Positions 6,975 through 16,436 are shown, counted from the stretch's first letter. The stretch: 33,843 nucleotides of DNA from an uncultured Oscillospiraceae bacterium (GCA_949285275.1 CASEBP010000018.1:1-33843), one strand, 5' to 3'. Numbers and translations: made by a program. Notes: generated by a model not told the origin, from the sequence alone.

Positions 6975-7676
6975 ATGCTGACCCTGCAATCGGTTTCCAA
7001 AACATATCCCGGTGCCGGCCAAATTTTGCGCGAGGTCAGCCTTCACCTTGATGCGGGCCAGGTTCTTTGTCTCGCAGGACAAAATGCCGAGGGAAAGACC
7101 ACCCTGCTGGAGATTGCCGCCGGCCTGCGTCATCCCGACGCCGGGGAAATTCGCTGCACCGGACGGTATTCCCTCGTGCCGCAGCGTCCCGCCCTCTTTG
7201 CGGAACTGTCGGCCAGCGACCATCTCGCCCTATGGTACGCCGCTGCCGGCCGGCGTGACCGTCCCTTTTTCCCGGGCTCCCCGGAGGAATTGCTCGGATT
7301 GCGTGCTTTTTCCCACACCCGGGCAGGGCGCCTCTCGGGCGGAATGCGCCAGCGGCTGTCCATCGCGACGTCCCTCTGCTGCCGTCCCGACGTTCTGCTG
7401 CTCGACGAGCCGTTTTCGGCCCTTGATCCCGCCGGAATCAACACCCTGTTTTCTCTTCTGCAGCATTTTTCCGCCGCAGGCGGTGCCGTCCTCTTTTCCT
7501 GCCATGACCCGCGGCAGATCGCCGCACTGGCCCACGGCCTGCTTATCCTGCAAAACGGATCGCTGCAGGGACCGTTCCCCCTTGATCCTGCCCATCCGGA
7601 TGAATCGGCCCGGAAGATCTTTGATCTGCTGCGGCCGGATCCTCCGTCGTCTACGTTCCCTACTCATTCTATTTAA
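6975..7676 (+). CDS. ABC transporter ATP-binding protein
   Basis: 233 residues, a full single nucleotide-binding domain. Visible motifs: Walker A GQNAEGKTT (35-43; the usual PNGAG is QNAEG), Q-loop in SLVPQRP, signature LSGGMRQRL, Walker B VLLLDEPFSALDP, and the switch His in SCHD. All residues needed for ATP hydrolysis are present. The start is set by AAGGAG 8 bp upstream. The stop is 15 bp before the next gene and the following two permeases are tightly spaced, so it should power that system. The match is to the ABC-2 export class rather than importers, as no soluble substrate-binding protein is nearby. The substrate is unknown. Confidence 0.9.
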   Translation: MLTLQSVSKTYPGAGQILREVSLHLDAGQVLCLAGQNAEGKTTLLEIAAGLRHPDAGEIRCTGRYSLVPQRPALFAELSASDHLALWYAAAGRRDRPFFPGSPEELLGLRAFSHTRAGRLSGGMRQRLSIATSLCCRPDVLLLDEPFSALDPAGINTLFSLLQHFSAAGGAVLFSCHDPRQIAALAHGLLILQNGSLQGPFPLDPAHPDESARKIFDLLRPDPPSSTFPTHSI

Positions 7677-7691
7677 AAAGGAGAACCGATC

Positions 7692-9233
7692 ATGGAAACG
7701 AATGAAGAGATGATGCAGTCCCTCGAGCCAAAGCCCAACCGCAGCAAACTTCCGATCCTGGCCGCTGTCGCTGTTGTTGTGATTTGTGTCGCCGGGGTTG
7801 TCGGCTGGAACCTCACCCGCACTGACCCCAAAGCGACGGTCACCGAAGCGCTCACCACCACCTTTGAGCAGCCCCGCCAACGGGTTGAGGCCCTCGGAAA
7901 GCAGTATCCTGCCATCTCGGCGGCCGACTCCATCTCGTCGCTGGAATCTGCTTATCAGATCGACTATTCCTTCGGCTTTGCAGGGCTTGAAGGGATTCCC
8001 TATGCCAATATGATCAACGCCTTTCTGTCGGACAGCAGCCTGAACTTCTCGGTCGTCCAGGACCTGGCCGCCAAGAGCTCGGGAATGCAGATGTCGGCCA
8101 ATCTGATGGGGCAGCCCTTCTTTGAGGGAAGCTATTTCCTCACGCCCGACCGGATGACCCTCTCCTCCCCCACGCTGCTGAAAACGGCTGTTTCGATCAA
8201 TCCTGAGTCCTTTACCCAGGAATATCCGAACAGTGCGCTTGGAACGCTCTATCCCCTCGACGCTGAACAGCTGGAGATGATCGACACCCAGCTGGAACTC
8301 TACCGCACCCAGATGCAGATGATCGATCCGCAGATGGCGACCCGCCTGGAAGAGAATCTCAAGACGATCGGGCTCGGTCTGCTGGATCAGGCCACCTTCT
8401 CGGCCCTCGAGGAGAAAGGCCATTACCAGGTTACCCTGCCCGGCGATGCGGCGCGCAACGCCCTGATCGAAATGATCCAGCTGTGCGTCAACACCTGTTA
8501 CTCCGAAGCGTTTCTCAATATGCCCGCTCAGTATGAGGGCGGTATGACGATGCAGGAACAGCTCGATGCGTCCTATGCGGCTATTCCCTCCCTTGAGATG
8601 ACCGCCGATCTGACCATCGCCGATCGGATTATCACCGCGGCAACGATCACCCTCACCCATCCCGTTCAGGAGGGGGAGGAGGCTCCGTTTGAGACGATCC
8701 TGCTGACCTACGACAAGACCGATGAGGGCAACCACTCCTTTGACCTGTCCCTCTCGGGCGGCTCTTCCGACGGATTTAGCGCCGTACTGGACTTCCTCTC
8801 CGCGGAGGAAAACGACCGCTACATCGAGGCCATGTCGCTCAACGCCGCTCTCACCGACAGCGATCTGTTTGATCTGACCTGGGATTTTTCCACCGGAAAG
8901 GATGGATCGGTCAGCCACCAGGCGTCGTTCTTCCTTCCCTCGGCGGACTCGAGCTTTTCCTTTACCGCTGACGGAACGATCACCGGAAAGGACGGCGATT
9001 TCTCCGCCAACTTCCCCGCTGCGCGCTTTGCCTTCGCCTCCGGAGATTCCAGCGAAGAGATGGCGGTCCTGCTGGATATGGCGATAACGGTCGGCGCGCC
9101 TGTGCTCACGGCCGACCCCGCCGCGCAGGATCTGCTCGCCCTGAGCGAAGAGGAGATCGCCGCCATCTCCCAGGAGATTTCCGGCAATGTCAGCGCCCTG
9201 CAAAATCAGATTTACAGCCTGCTGTTGAGCTGA
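7692..9233 (+). CDS. Membrane-anchored extracytoplasmic protein of the ABC operon, function unknown
   Basis: 513 residues, start supported by AAAAGGAG. Residues 1-19 are polar and cytoplasmic, residues about 20-40 form one strongly hydrophobic segment (LPILAAVAVVVICVAGVVGW), and the remaining 470 residues should lie outside the membrane. There is no lipobox, so it stays anchored by the helix. The ectodomain is acidic and rich in alternating beta-type segments (for example FDLSLSGGSSDGFSAVLDF), with one close Cys pair (LCVNTC). I do not recognise a named domain. Its place between the ATPase and the permeases, with 15- and 32-bp gaps, suggests a dedicated accessory or cargo-handling subunit. 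Confidence 0.8.
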   Translation: METNEEMMQSLEPKPNRSKLPILAAVAVVVICVAGVVGWNLTRTDPKATVTEALTTTFEQPRQRVEALGKQYPAISAADSISSLESAYQIDYSFGFAGLEGIPYANMINAFLSDSSLNFSVVQDLAAKSSGMQMSANLMGQPFFEGSYFLTPDRMTLSSPTLLKTAVSINPESFTQEYPNSALGTLYPLDAEQLEMIDTQLELYRTQMQMIDPQMATRLEENLKTIGLGLLDQATFSALEEKGHYQVTLPGDAARNALIEMIQLCVNTCYSEAFLNMPAQYEGGMTMQEQLDASYAAIPSLEMTADLTIADRIITAATITLTHPVQEGEEAPFETILLTYDKTDEGNHSFDLSLSGGSSDGFSAVLDFLSAEENDRYIEAMSLNAALTDSDLFDLTWDFSTGKDGSVSHQASFFLPSADSSFSFTADGTITGKDGDFSANFPAARFAFASGDSSEEMAVLLDMAITVGAPVLTADPAAQDLLALSEEEIAAISQEISGNVSALQNQIYSLLLS

Positions 9234-9265
9234 GTTCCGCTCGCTTTTAGAAAGGAGAAGGAAGG

Positions 9266-10387
9266 ATGCGCCTTGTTTTTACCGGCCTTTGGATTGGCCT
9301 TCGCAAGAGCGCGGCGCCGTTCCTTCTCCTTTTTTGCGCGCTGGGGGCGGTCCTGTGGATCGTCCCCACGGTCGTCCTGCGGCAGGACGATCTCCAGCCA
9401 GTGCAGATCGCCGTCGTCGATGAAGCGCCCGGAGAATTTTCGGACCTCCTCCTCTCGTTGGCCCGCAGCCAGGCGAAGGGCATCGCAGAAATCACCGCAC
9501 TTTCGCCGCAGGATCCGTCCGATGGTTTTGCCGCCGTCCTGGTGCTCCCGGAAGGGTTCTGGCAAAGCGTGATGCAGGGCGGCTCCTGCACACCGGTTCT
9601 GCGGGTCTCCGCTTCCTCCCCGCTGGAAGGACTCTGGACCGTTGCGCTCGCCCGCTCGGCTGCCCGATCGATCGAAACGGCTCAGCGGCAGATCAGCGGC
9701 GCGATCGCACCGCTGCAGCAGGCTGGCCTCACAGGGGAAGCGCTGCAGCGCGCGATTTTGCAACTCGATATGTCGCTGCTTGACCGCTATCTCGCCCCAA
9801 ACAGCCACAGTGAAACGGTTCGGCTCTCTGCCACCGGTGCGCTGACCCTGCCCGAATATCTGCTCTGCAGCGGAATTTCGGCGCTGGCCTTCGGTGCCAT
9901 CTTCCTGCTGTGGGAGGGCGTCTCGGCACTGCGCGGATTTTCGCTCCTGTCCCGCCGCACACAGCCCTTCGCCTCGGCGCTGCTGCTGTCTGGGATCCTG
10001 TCGGCGGCGCTCTGGCTTCCCGTCGCCGCGCTGCTGGCCGGCGGAAGGCCCCGCTTGCCTGCGCTGCTGCAGCTATGGCTGCTTTATACCGCTGCGCTGC
10101 TGCTGCTCACTTCGCTGCCATCCCGCGGGTGTTGCGCCGCCGCATCGGTTTCTCTCGTCCTCGGCCAGGCACTGTTCGGCGGAGGCCTCTTTCCGGAGGC
10201 ACTGCTTCCTTCCGCACTGGCCCGCGTCGCCGGATGGTTTCCGCTTTCGCTGGGGCGCCGTGCGCTGGCCGCCGCCTGTTTTGCGGGGGAAGCCCCATCC
10301 ACAGCCATTTGCCTGCTGCTGGCCGGAAGCTGCCTTCTGCTCACGGTGATCCTCTGGTTTGGCCCCCGAAAGGAGGGATCCCCGTGA
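9266..10387 (+). CDS. ABC-2-type membrane permease, first of two
   Basis: 373 residues, start set by AAAGGAGAAGGAAGG. Topology is one N-terminal helix (about 15-37), an extracytoplasmic region of about 150 residues, then five or six helices from about residue 190 to 368. This one-plus-five layout with a large first outer loop matches the ABC-2 permease family that includes Na+ exporters, daunorubicin-type exporters and YhgE-like proteins. The outer loop has a long helical part rich in Gln and Ala (SIETAQRQISGAIAPLQQ). Its stop overlaps the GTG start of the next gene, so the two are translationally coupled and may form a heterodimer. The substrate cannot be named. Confidence 0.8.
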   Translation: MRLVFTGLWIGLRKSAAPFLLLFCALGAVLWIVPTVVLRQDDLQPVQIAVVDEAPGEFSDLLLSLARSQAKGIAEITALSPQDPSDGFAAVLVLPEGFWQSVMQGGSCTPVLRVSASSPLEGLWTVALARSAARSIETAQRQISGAIAPLQQAGLTGEALQRAILQLDMSLLDRYLAPNSHSETVRLSATGALTLPEYLLCSGISALAFGAIFLLWEGVSALRGFSLLSRRTQPFASALLLSGILSAALWLPVAALLAGGRPRLPALLQLWLLYTAALLLLTSLPSRGCCAAASVSLVLGQALFGGGLFPEALLPSALARVAGWFPLSLGRRALAAACFAGEAPSTAICLLLAGSCLLLTVILWFGPRKEGSP

Positions 10388-11388
10388 ACCGGCTGCTCTT
10401 TCTGCTGCATTGTCTTCTGCTCTGCGGCAAGCGTCAGCTGCGTCTGACGGCCTTTCGGGCGCAGGCGATTGCCTTTGTGGCGCTGACGGCGGGATTCCTT
10501 TGGCTCTGTCCCCAGCCTCAGGGAAGCGGCCTGACCATCGGCATACTCTTTGATCCACAGGACGCTGCCCTTTCCGCTGCCTTTGCCCCACTCGAGCAGG
10601 AGGAGGGCATCTCCTTTCGCTTCTACCGTCCGGGTGAGGAGGATCAGCTGCACCGCGATCTGTTGACCCAGATTCTGCACTGCGGCTATCTCATCGATCC
10701 CGCTGCCGATCCGCCGGTCACAATCTATGAGACCGACGGCTCCTACCTTCGTCCGGTGGCCGATCAGCTGGTTTTCGCTGCCCTCTTTGAAACCGAGGCC
10801 CCCCTGGTTACCGCCGAACTACTCGCTGCGTCGGGCGCCGATCCCGCCCTCTTTTCCCCTGGGGAGGCCGGTTCGATTCAACCAGAGGTGCTGCAACAGG
10901 GGCTTGCCGATCCGGCCGATGGCCTGCTGGATCTGCGTCCGCTCTTTTCAGCGGTCCTGTGTTCGCTGCTGCTTTTCTTCGGGTGGTTCGGCGGGCTCTT
11001 TTCCCCGGCGGATACCGGCGTCTTCTCCCTGCTGGAGCGTTCCTGCCCCGGTGCCGGGCGGATCGCCCGCCTCGCCGATGCCCTTGCCTGTACGCTGTTG
11101 CTGGGACTGGAGCTCGCCCTGCTGCTTGTCATCTCTCCTTCCCTGCGCGGCCTGCTCTCCCCTGCCGCATTTGTTTTGCTGACGGCGGCCGCCGCCGCTC
11201 TGCATCGGACTGCTGCTGCGCTGGCGTCCCGGTTTCCCCGCGGAGTCCTTCCGGCACTGCTGATCGGTCTGCTGTGGACTTTGGTGTCGGTCTGTTTTTC
11301 AGGCGCACTAATCGACCCCACTTCCCTCCCATCTGCCGGGATACTGCGGTTTCTGTCCCCTGCCTGGCTATTGTCCCGGCTGGGCTGA
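10384..11388 (+). CDS. ABC-2-type membrane permease, second of two
   Basis: 334 residues from a GTG at 10384 that overlaps the previous stop codon (GTGA) and follows AGGAGGG. Longer readings that begin inside the previous gene are not supported. The layout repeats that of its neighbour: one helix (about 20-42), an outer region of about 130 residues, then five helices. The outer region is shorter and acidic. The two permeases are similar in architecture but show little obvious sequence similarity by eye, consistent with a diverged heterodimer served by the single ATPase at 6975. Confidence 0.78.
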   Translation: MNRLLFLLHCLLLCGKRQLRLTAFRAQAIAFVALTAGFLWLCPQPQGSGLTIGILFDPQDAALSAAFAPLEQEEGISFRFYRPGEEDQLHRDLLTQILHCGYLIDPAADPPVTIYETDGSYLRPVADQLVFAALFETEAPLVTAELLAASGADPALFSPGEAGSIQPEVLQQGLADPADGLLDLRPLFSAVLCSLLLFFGWFGGLFSPADTGVFSLLERSCPGAGRIARLADALACTLLLGLELALLLVISPSLRGLLSPAAFVLLTAAAAALHRTAAALASRFPRGVLPALLIGLLWTLVSVCFSGALIDPTSLPSAGILRFLSPAWLLSRLG

Positions 11389-11418
11389 TCTATCCTCACA
11401 TCAAGGGAGTCCTGAACG

Positions 11419-11838
11419 ATGTGGCTCATCCTCGCCATCGCCTCTTCCATCTTTGCCGCCTTGACCTCCATCCTTGCCAAGATAGGGCTTTCCGGCATCA
11501 ATTCCACACTTGCCACTGCAATCCGCACCACGGTGGTGCTGGCCATGTCCTGGGGCATGGTGCTGTTGAGCGGCGCCGGCCGGTCGGGCGCACTGACCGC
11601 TATCAGCAGAAGGAGCTGGCTCTTTCTCATCCTATCCGGTCTGGCAACGGGCGCTTCGTGGCTGTGTTATTACCGTGCGATACAGATTGGCACAGTCTCC
11701 CGTGTCGCTGCGGTGGACAAGCTGAGCATTGTTATCACCGTTCTGCTCGCCGCCGTTCTGCTGGGCGAGCCGCTTTCTCTGAAACCGGCACTGGGTTGCC
11801 TGCTCATCGCAGGCGGCACCCTGCTGATGGTCCTCTGA
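11419..11838 (+). CDS. EamA-family (drug/metabolite transporter) half-size membrane protein
   Basis: 139 residues, one EamA unit of five helices rather than the ten of full-length members. Typical features are the first helix WLILAIASSIFAALTSILAKIG, the SWLCYYRAIQIG segment and the VLLGEPLSLKPALGCLLIAGG end. Single-unit members are thought to dimerise to make a full carrier. The start ATG at 11419 has only a modest AAGGGAG site. It lies 30 bp after the second permease, so it may be read from the ABC operon, and it ends at the terminator at 11853. Substrate unknown. Confidence 0.85.
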   Translation: MWLILAIASSIFAALTSILAKIGLSGINSTLATAIRTTVVLAMSWGMVLLSGAGRSGALTAISRRSWLFLILSGLATGASWLCYYRAIQIGTVSRVAAVDKLSIVITVLLAAVLLGEPLSLKPALGCLLIAGGTLLMVL

Positions 11839-11852
11839 TCCAGCCAAACAAA

Positions 11853-11890
11853 AAAGCCCGGAAGCCATATGGCTTCCGGGCTTTCTGTTT
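11853..11890. terminator. Bidirectional terminator between the EamA gene and hppA
   Basis: A 32-bp perfect palindrome (11853-11884) centred on CATATG, with stem AAAGCCCGGAAGCC. T-rich sequence follows on the plus strand (CTTTCTGTTTT) and on the minus strand (CTTTTTTGTTTGG). It ends two convergent transcripts. Confidence 0.92.
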
Positions 11891-11893
11891 TCC

Positions 11894-13999
11894 TCACAGA
11901 TTCAGCGAGAAATTGACGATCAACGCAGCAAAGACGATCGAAACGGTCGAGAGCAGCTTGATCAGAATGTTGATCGACGGACCGGAGGTATCCTTGAAAG
12001 GATCGCCCACCGTATCGCCAACCACAGCGGCCTTGTGGTTGTCCGAGCCCTTTCCGCCGAGGTGGCCCGACTCGATATACTTCTTGGCATTGTCCCAGGC
12101 GCCGCCCGAGTTGGACATCATGATCGCCAGGATAAAGCCCGAGGCAGTCGCGCCCATCAGCATACCGGTCACCCCGTTAACGCCGAGAGTGAAGCCAATG
12201 ACCAGCGGCACGATAATCGCCATCAGCGAGGGGGCAAGGATTTCCTGCTGGGCGCTCTTGGTACAGAGATCGACGCAGGTGTGGTAATCCGGCTCGGCAG
12301 TGCCTTCCATCAGGCCCTTGATCTCCTTGAACTGCCGGCGCACCTCGGTCACGATGCTCATTGCAGCCTTACCGACCGAGGACATCGTCATCGCAGCAAA
12401 GACAAACGGCAGCGCCGCTCCGACAAAGAGGCCGACCAGAACCGACGGGTTGGTAATCGACAGGTCGAGGACAAGATCCGGCTTCAGTGCGCGGCACTGA
12501 TCGACATAGGCCGCAACCAGCGCAAGGGCGGTCAGGGCAGCCGAACCAATGGCAAAGCCCTTGCCGGTGGCAGCGGTGGTATTTCCGAGCGAATCGAGGG
12601 CATCGGTGCGGTCACGGACACTCTCATCCATGCCGGACATCTCGGCAATTCCGCCGGCATTATCAGCGACCGGTCCGTAGGCGTCGGTCGCAAGGGTGAT
12701 TCCGAGGGTGGAAAGCATACCGACCGCAGACAGACCAATGCCAAACAGGCCCTTGGCAAAGCTGGTGGTGTCATTGGTGACGCCGCCCGACACAACGAAA
12801 CTGACCATAACGGCAATACCGATGATGACAACCGGGATCGCGGTAGACATCATGCCCAGCGAAAGACCGCTGATGATGATGGTGGCCGAACCGGTCTCGG
12901 ACGCCTCGGCAAGCTTCTGGGTGGGCTTATAGGTATCGGAGGTGTAATACTCGGTGAAGTAACCGATCAGGTTTCCAGCGAGCAGTCCGACAAGGATCGC
13001 AACAAAGAGCCCGATCTGCTCTCCGCCAAAGGCATACTGGATCAAGAAGTAAGATGCGACAGCAACCAGGGCGCTCGCAATATAGGTACCCTTCCGCAGC
13101 GATCCGAGCAAGCTTCTCTGGCTGGCCTCCTCGCCGGTCTTGACAAAGAAGGAACCGATGATCGAGGCAAAAATGCCGATCGCCGACAGCGCCATCGGGA
13201 CCGCCATACCGACCATGCCAAAGCCGGCCGAAACCGCCAGTGCCGAAGCGGAAAGCCGGGCGCCAGCATAGGATTCGTAGAGGTCAGCGCCCATACCGGC
13301 AACGTCACCGACATTATCACCGACGTTATCAGCAATTACAGCGGGGTTGCGGGGGTCATCCTCCGGGATTCCCGCCTCCACCTTGCCGACAAGGTCGGCG
13401 CCGACGTCAGCCGCCTTGGTGAAGATGCCGCCGCCCACTCGGGCAAACAGCGCCATCATCGAGGCGCCCATGCCGAAGGTGAGCATCAGCGCAGCAATCT
13501 TGGTGGCCTGCTCCGCCTCGGGAAGATCGGCATAGACCACATATTTCAGGAAGTAGAACCAAAGGCTGGTGTCAAGCAGGCCGAGGCCGACCACCGTGAA
13601 TCCCATAACCGAACCGGCGGAAAACGCAACCTTCAGCCCGCTGTTGAGGCTGTGGCTCGCAGCAAAAGCGGTCCGGGCATTGGAGGAGGTGGCGATCTTC
13701 ATACCGATATAGCCCGACAGAGCCGAGAAGAATCCACCGGTCACGAAGGCAAACGGGACAAAGATTTCCATCTGTCCCATGAAGCTCAGGACGATCATCG
13801 CCACAAAGACGACCGCGAAAAATTTCGCGACGCCCGAGTACTGCCGCTTGAGGTAAGCATTCGCTCCCTGGCGGATCGCCGCGGCGATCTTCTGCATCAG
13901 TTCGTTGCCCTCACTCTCACGGAGCACCTGTTTCGCGCGGTAATAGGCGAACAGCAGCGCTGCCGCTGCACCGACTGGCATAAGAAGGATGAGATCCAT
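11894..13999 (-). CDS. hppA: K+-dependent membrane pyrophosphatase, probably Na+-pumping
   Basis: 701 residues with about 16 membrane helices, the standard size. It couples PPi hydrolysis to cation export across the cytoplasmic membrane. The catalytic signature [19 protein letters not shown] begins at 198 and runs into [12 protein letters not shown] (224-235). Ala476 and Gly479 in [10 protein letters not shown] are the residues found in K+-dependent enzymes; K+-independent H+ pumps have Lys and Thr there. The gate glutamate in DLYESY (E242) matches Na+-translocating members such as that of Thermotoga, so Na+ pumping is likely but not proven. AAGGAG precedes the start. The upstream promoter overlaps an 11-bp inverted repeat. 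Monocistronic. Confidence 0.96.
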   Translation of the reverse strand: MDLILLMPVGAAAALLFAYYRAKQVLRESEGNELMQKIAAAIRQGANAYLKRQYSGVAKFFAVVFVAMIVLSFMGQMEIFVPFAFVTGGFFSALSGYIGMKIATSSNARTAFAASHSLNSGLKVAFSAGSVMGFTVVGLGLLDTSLWFYFLKYVVYADLPEAEQATKIAALMLTFGMGASMMALFARVGGGIFTKAADVGADLVGKVEAGIPEDDPRNPAVIADNVGDNVGDVAGMGADLYESYAGARLSASALAVSAGFGMVGMAVPMALSAIGIFASIIGSFFVKTGEEASQRSLLGSLRKGTYIASALVAVASYFLIQYAFGGEQIGLFVAILVGLLAGNLIGYFTEYYTSDTYKPTQKLAEASETGSATIIISGLSLGMMSTAIPVVIIGIAVMVSFVVSGGVTNDTTSFAKGLFGIGLSAVGMLSTLGITLATDAYGPVADNAGGIAEMSGMDESVRDRTDALDSLGNTTAATGKGFAIGSAALTALALVAAYVDQCRALKPDLVLDLSITNPSVLVGLFVGAALPFVFAAMTMSSVGKAAMSIVTEVRRQFKEIKGLMEGTAEPDYHTCVDLCTKSAQQEILAPSLMAIIVPLVIGFTLGVNGVTGMLMGATASGFILAIMMSNSGGAWDNAKKYIESGHLGGKGSDNHKAAVVGDTVGDPFKDTSGPSINILIKLLSTVSIVFAALIVNFSLNL

Positions 14000-14056
14000 C
14001 GTTTTACACTCCTTGTTTCTTCCTTTTCTTTCCTGGCCTTGGATTGCTATGATTTC

Positions 14057-14106
14057 AACCCAATAAATATAACGTTAGTTTATTGGGTTAGGAACCGCTT
14101 TGTCAA
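14057..14106 (-). promoter_or_regulatory. hppA promoter with overlapping inverted repeat (candidate operator or leader hairpin)
   Basis: Minus-strand TTGACA (14106-14101), an 18-bp spacer and TAAACT (14082-14077). A perfect 11-bp inverted repeat, AACCCAATAAA (14057-14067) and TTTATTGGGTT (14079-14089) with 11 bp between, covers the -10 box and the predicted start. It could bind a dimeric repressor or fold at the 5' end of the mRNA. Confidence 0.6.
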
Positions 14107-14171
14107 GACATCTGTGAAAATCAGCGCAGCACACGGACAAAAAATTGATTTTTCCGCCGCACAACTACGAT

Positions 14172-16151
14172 TTATACGCTGCTCTGGGGAATCAGCCCGG
14201 ACCGGTAGGCATCAAGCAGCAGGGTCAGCGTTTTGATCTGCCCCCGCAGCTGTGCGCCGATATCGGTGTCCGAGACGAGCCGGCGCCGGGTGGAAACCTC
14301 AAAAATATTGGAGGTGGAGAGGATATCAGTATTGAGTTTGACCGCATCGGCGATCCCGGTAAAGGGGCCGTGGGAAACCAGCCGCATCCCATAGGAATTG
14401 TAGATCAGCGTATAGCCTGCGATGCCGGTCGTCTTCTGATAAGCCTTGCAGAACCCGCCGTCGATGGTCAGCACCCGGCCTCCGCATTTGATTGGGCTCT
14501 CCCCATCCTTGGACTTGACCGGGATGTGTCCGTTAATGATATGGCCCTGGTCCGGCTCCAGGCCAAATTCCTCAAGGATCCGCGCCACCGTCTCGGGGTT
14601 GTCATAATGGCGGTAGTAGGGATTTTTCGGCTCCTCATGGGCGCTCTTATCCTCAATGAGCATCCGTTCAAAGGTGGTCATCCGCAGCCGCCCGAAGATG
14701 GGGGAATTCTTTCCGCACCAGAGCCACCACATGAAGTCTTCGCCGTCCTTCTTCTCCCGGGAGCCGCGCGGAGCAAAATACCCGGAGCGGACCTTGCGCT
14801 CGCAGAAGTCAAACAGCCGTTTCCCCCACAGCCGCTGGCCGTCAAATTCGAACCGTTCGAAGGAGCCGTCCTTGGTCAGCGGGACGCACCCGTGGAACAT
14901 CAGGTTCTGATTATAGCGGCGGTAGAACGCCCCTTTGTCAAGCAGAAAACGCACATGGCTCTGCAGCTTGTCGCTGCGAAGGAAGGACGCCCGGATTGAG
15001 CGCATCAGATCCTTTTCCTCATCGGTCAGTTCATAGGGGTTCTCCGGATCGATGGTCGGGAAATCCCGGTCCCGAAGCGGATAGACCTTTCCCTGGATCG
15101 TCACGGTACCGTCCCGGAAATTGATCTTGTCGAGCATCATCCGGTCGTCCATGTCATACTCGGGATGACGGGCGATGATCTGGCCTTCGAGCTTGAGCTG
15201 CATGATCGCCGCTGCCTTGCGGAGCTTGGCAACCAGCTCGACATCGTTGAGGCCGATTTTGTCCTGCTCGAGCACCTTGGGCTTGAAGGCCATCGAATCG
15301 CCGTAGGTCTTCTCCGCGAAGGTGGTCAGCGCACGCAGGCTGATTCCGTACCCGTTCTCCAGGGTGTCGACGTTGGCGTAGGACAATGAGACGTTGAGCA
15401 CGTTGGCGATACAGGCCTCATTGCCCGCCGCAGCCGCCATCCAGAGCATATCATGGTTGCCCCAGACAAAATCGACCGCATGGTGGGACCGGAGCAGCTC
15501 GATGATATCCTCCGCGCCGGGTCCCCGGTCAAAGATGTCCCCAAGGATATGCAGCTGATCGACCGCCAGGCGCTTGATCAGGCCGGACAGCGCGGTGATA
15601 AAGGCATCGGCCCGGCCAACATCGACAATGGTCGAAAAAATCCTCCGATAATAGGACTCCTTGTTCTTCTCATGGTCGGCGTGCAGCAGCTCGTCGATGA
15701 TGTAGGAAAAGTCGGGTGGGAGCGCCTTGCGGACCTTCGACCGGGTATACTTGGAGGCAACCACCCGGCAGATCTCGATCAGCCGCACCAGCGTCTCGTG
15801 GTACCATGCCGTGAGATCATCCGCGTGTTCGGCCCGCAGCGGGCCCAGCTTATGATGCGGATAGTAGATCAGCGTCGCAAGCTTGGACCGTTCCTCCTCC
15901 GACACGGTATCAGCATAGAGCAGGTCGATCTTTTCCCGAATTACCCCCGAGGCGTTGTTGAGAATATGGGCCACCGCCTCATATTCGCCGTGCAGATCAC
16001 TGATGAAATGCTCGGTTCCCTTGGGCAGATCGAGGATCGCCTCCAGGTTGATGATTTCGGTGCAGACCGATTGTATACTGGGAAACTGTTTGGCAAGAAG
16101 GCGCAGAAAATCAAGGGTTTCCTCGGTAGTGAGGTTGTTTTGTGTCAACAT
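14172..16151 (-). CDS. fbp: Fructose-1,6-bisphosphatase class III
   Basis: 659 residues, close to the 671-residue Bacillus subtilis enzyme and unlike the short class I and II forms. It dephosphorylates fructose 1,6-bisphosphate for gluconeogenesis in the cytosol. The fold is a calcineurin-like metallophosphatase: SDLHGEY (51-57), GDIFDRG (204-210) and GNHD (231-234) supply the two-metal site, and NGHIPVK with GGRVLTIDGGFC lies near the C-terminus. The start has AGGAGG at good spacing. The leader holds a terminator hairpin downstream of a candidate promoter, see 16203-16262. Its neighbour hppA removes PPi, which fits biosynthetic flow, but the genes are separately promoted. Confidence 0.96.
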   Translation of the reverse strand: MLTQNNLTTEETLDFLRLLAKQFPSIQSVCTEIINLEAILDLPKGTEHFISDLHGEYEAVAHILNNASGVIREKIDLLYADTVSEEERSKLATLIYYPHHKLGPLRAEHADDLTAWYHETLVRLIEICRVVASKYTRSKVRKALPPDFSYIIDELLHADHEKNKESYYRRIFSTIVDVGRADAFITALSGLIKRLAVDQLHILGDIFDRGPGAEDIIELLRSHHAVDFVWGNHDMLWMAAAAGNEACIANVLNVSLSYANVDTLENGYGISLRALTTFAEKTYGDSMAFKPKVLEQDKIGLNDVELVAKLRKAAAIMQLKLEGQIIARHPEYDMDDRMMLDKINFRDGTVTIQGKVYPLRDRDFPTIDPENPYELTDEEKDLMRSIRASFLRSDKLQSHVRFLLDKGAFYRRYNQNLMFHGCVPLTKDGSFERFEFDGQRLWGKRLFDFCERKVRSGYFAPRGSREKKDGEDFMWWLWCGKNSPIFGRLRMTTFERMLIEDKSAHEEPKNPYYRHYDNPETVARILEEFGLEPDQGHIINGHIPVKSKDGESPIKCGGRVLTIDGGFCKAYQKTTGIAGYTLIYNSYGMRLVSHGPFTGIADAVKLNTDILSTSNIFEVSTRRRLVSDTDIGAQLRGQIKTLTLLLDAYRSGLIPQSSV

Positions 16152-16202
16152 CGCGTTCCTCCTGTCACTCTGATCTGATCGGTGTCAAAAGGCGGAAAAG
16201 AC

Positions 16203-16230
16203 AAAAAGAGTCCCCGGTATCCGGGACTCT
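16203..16230 (-). terminator. Intrinsic terminator upstream of fbp
   Basis: The stem AGAGTCCC/GGGACTCT (16207-16230) with GC-rich inner pairs is followed on the minus strand by TTTTTGTCTTTT. It lies 52 bp before the fbp start and 207 bp after the DegV stop. Because a candidate promoter lies between DegV and this hairpin, it may act in the fbp leader. Confidence 0.8.
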
Positions 16231-16253
16231 CAGGGGATGCAGAAGTCAATTTC

Positions 16254-16262
16254 ATTATAGCA
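16254..16262 (-). promoter_or_regulatory. Candidate extended -10 promoter for fbp
   Basis: Minus-strand TGC directly followed by a perfect TATAAT (16259-16254). No clear -35. Predicted start is near 16247, upstream of the terminator hairpin. The rest of 16263-16436 holds an imperfect GC hairpin at 16375-16406 and nothing else I recognise. Confidence 0.5.
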
Positions 16263-16436
16263 CATATTCTTCCATGAGAAAGAAAAAATTTGCCGGCCGC
16301 ACAAAATTGTCGTGTCGTCCAAACCGCCGCATCTAAAATGCCTTTCCTTTATCGGTTTTGCCCATCAACCGGCCGGGCGCCGGAACTGCTTTCCGTTCCG
16401 ACGCCCTCCAAACCAATGGCCGCAGACCGCAGCCGT

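Noticed and set aside
7230-9203. A 657-codon minus-strand open frame opposite the ABC ATPase and anchored protein
   Set aside because: It spans two plus-strand genes that have ribosome sites and recognisable motifs; long antisense frames are common in GC-rich DNA.
12035-14236. A 733-codon plus-strand open frame opposite hppA
   Set aside because: Composition rich in Arg, His and Gly with no domain; it is the antisense of the conserved pyrophosphatase and crosses its promoter.
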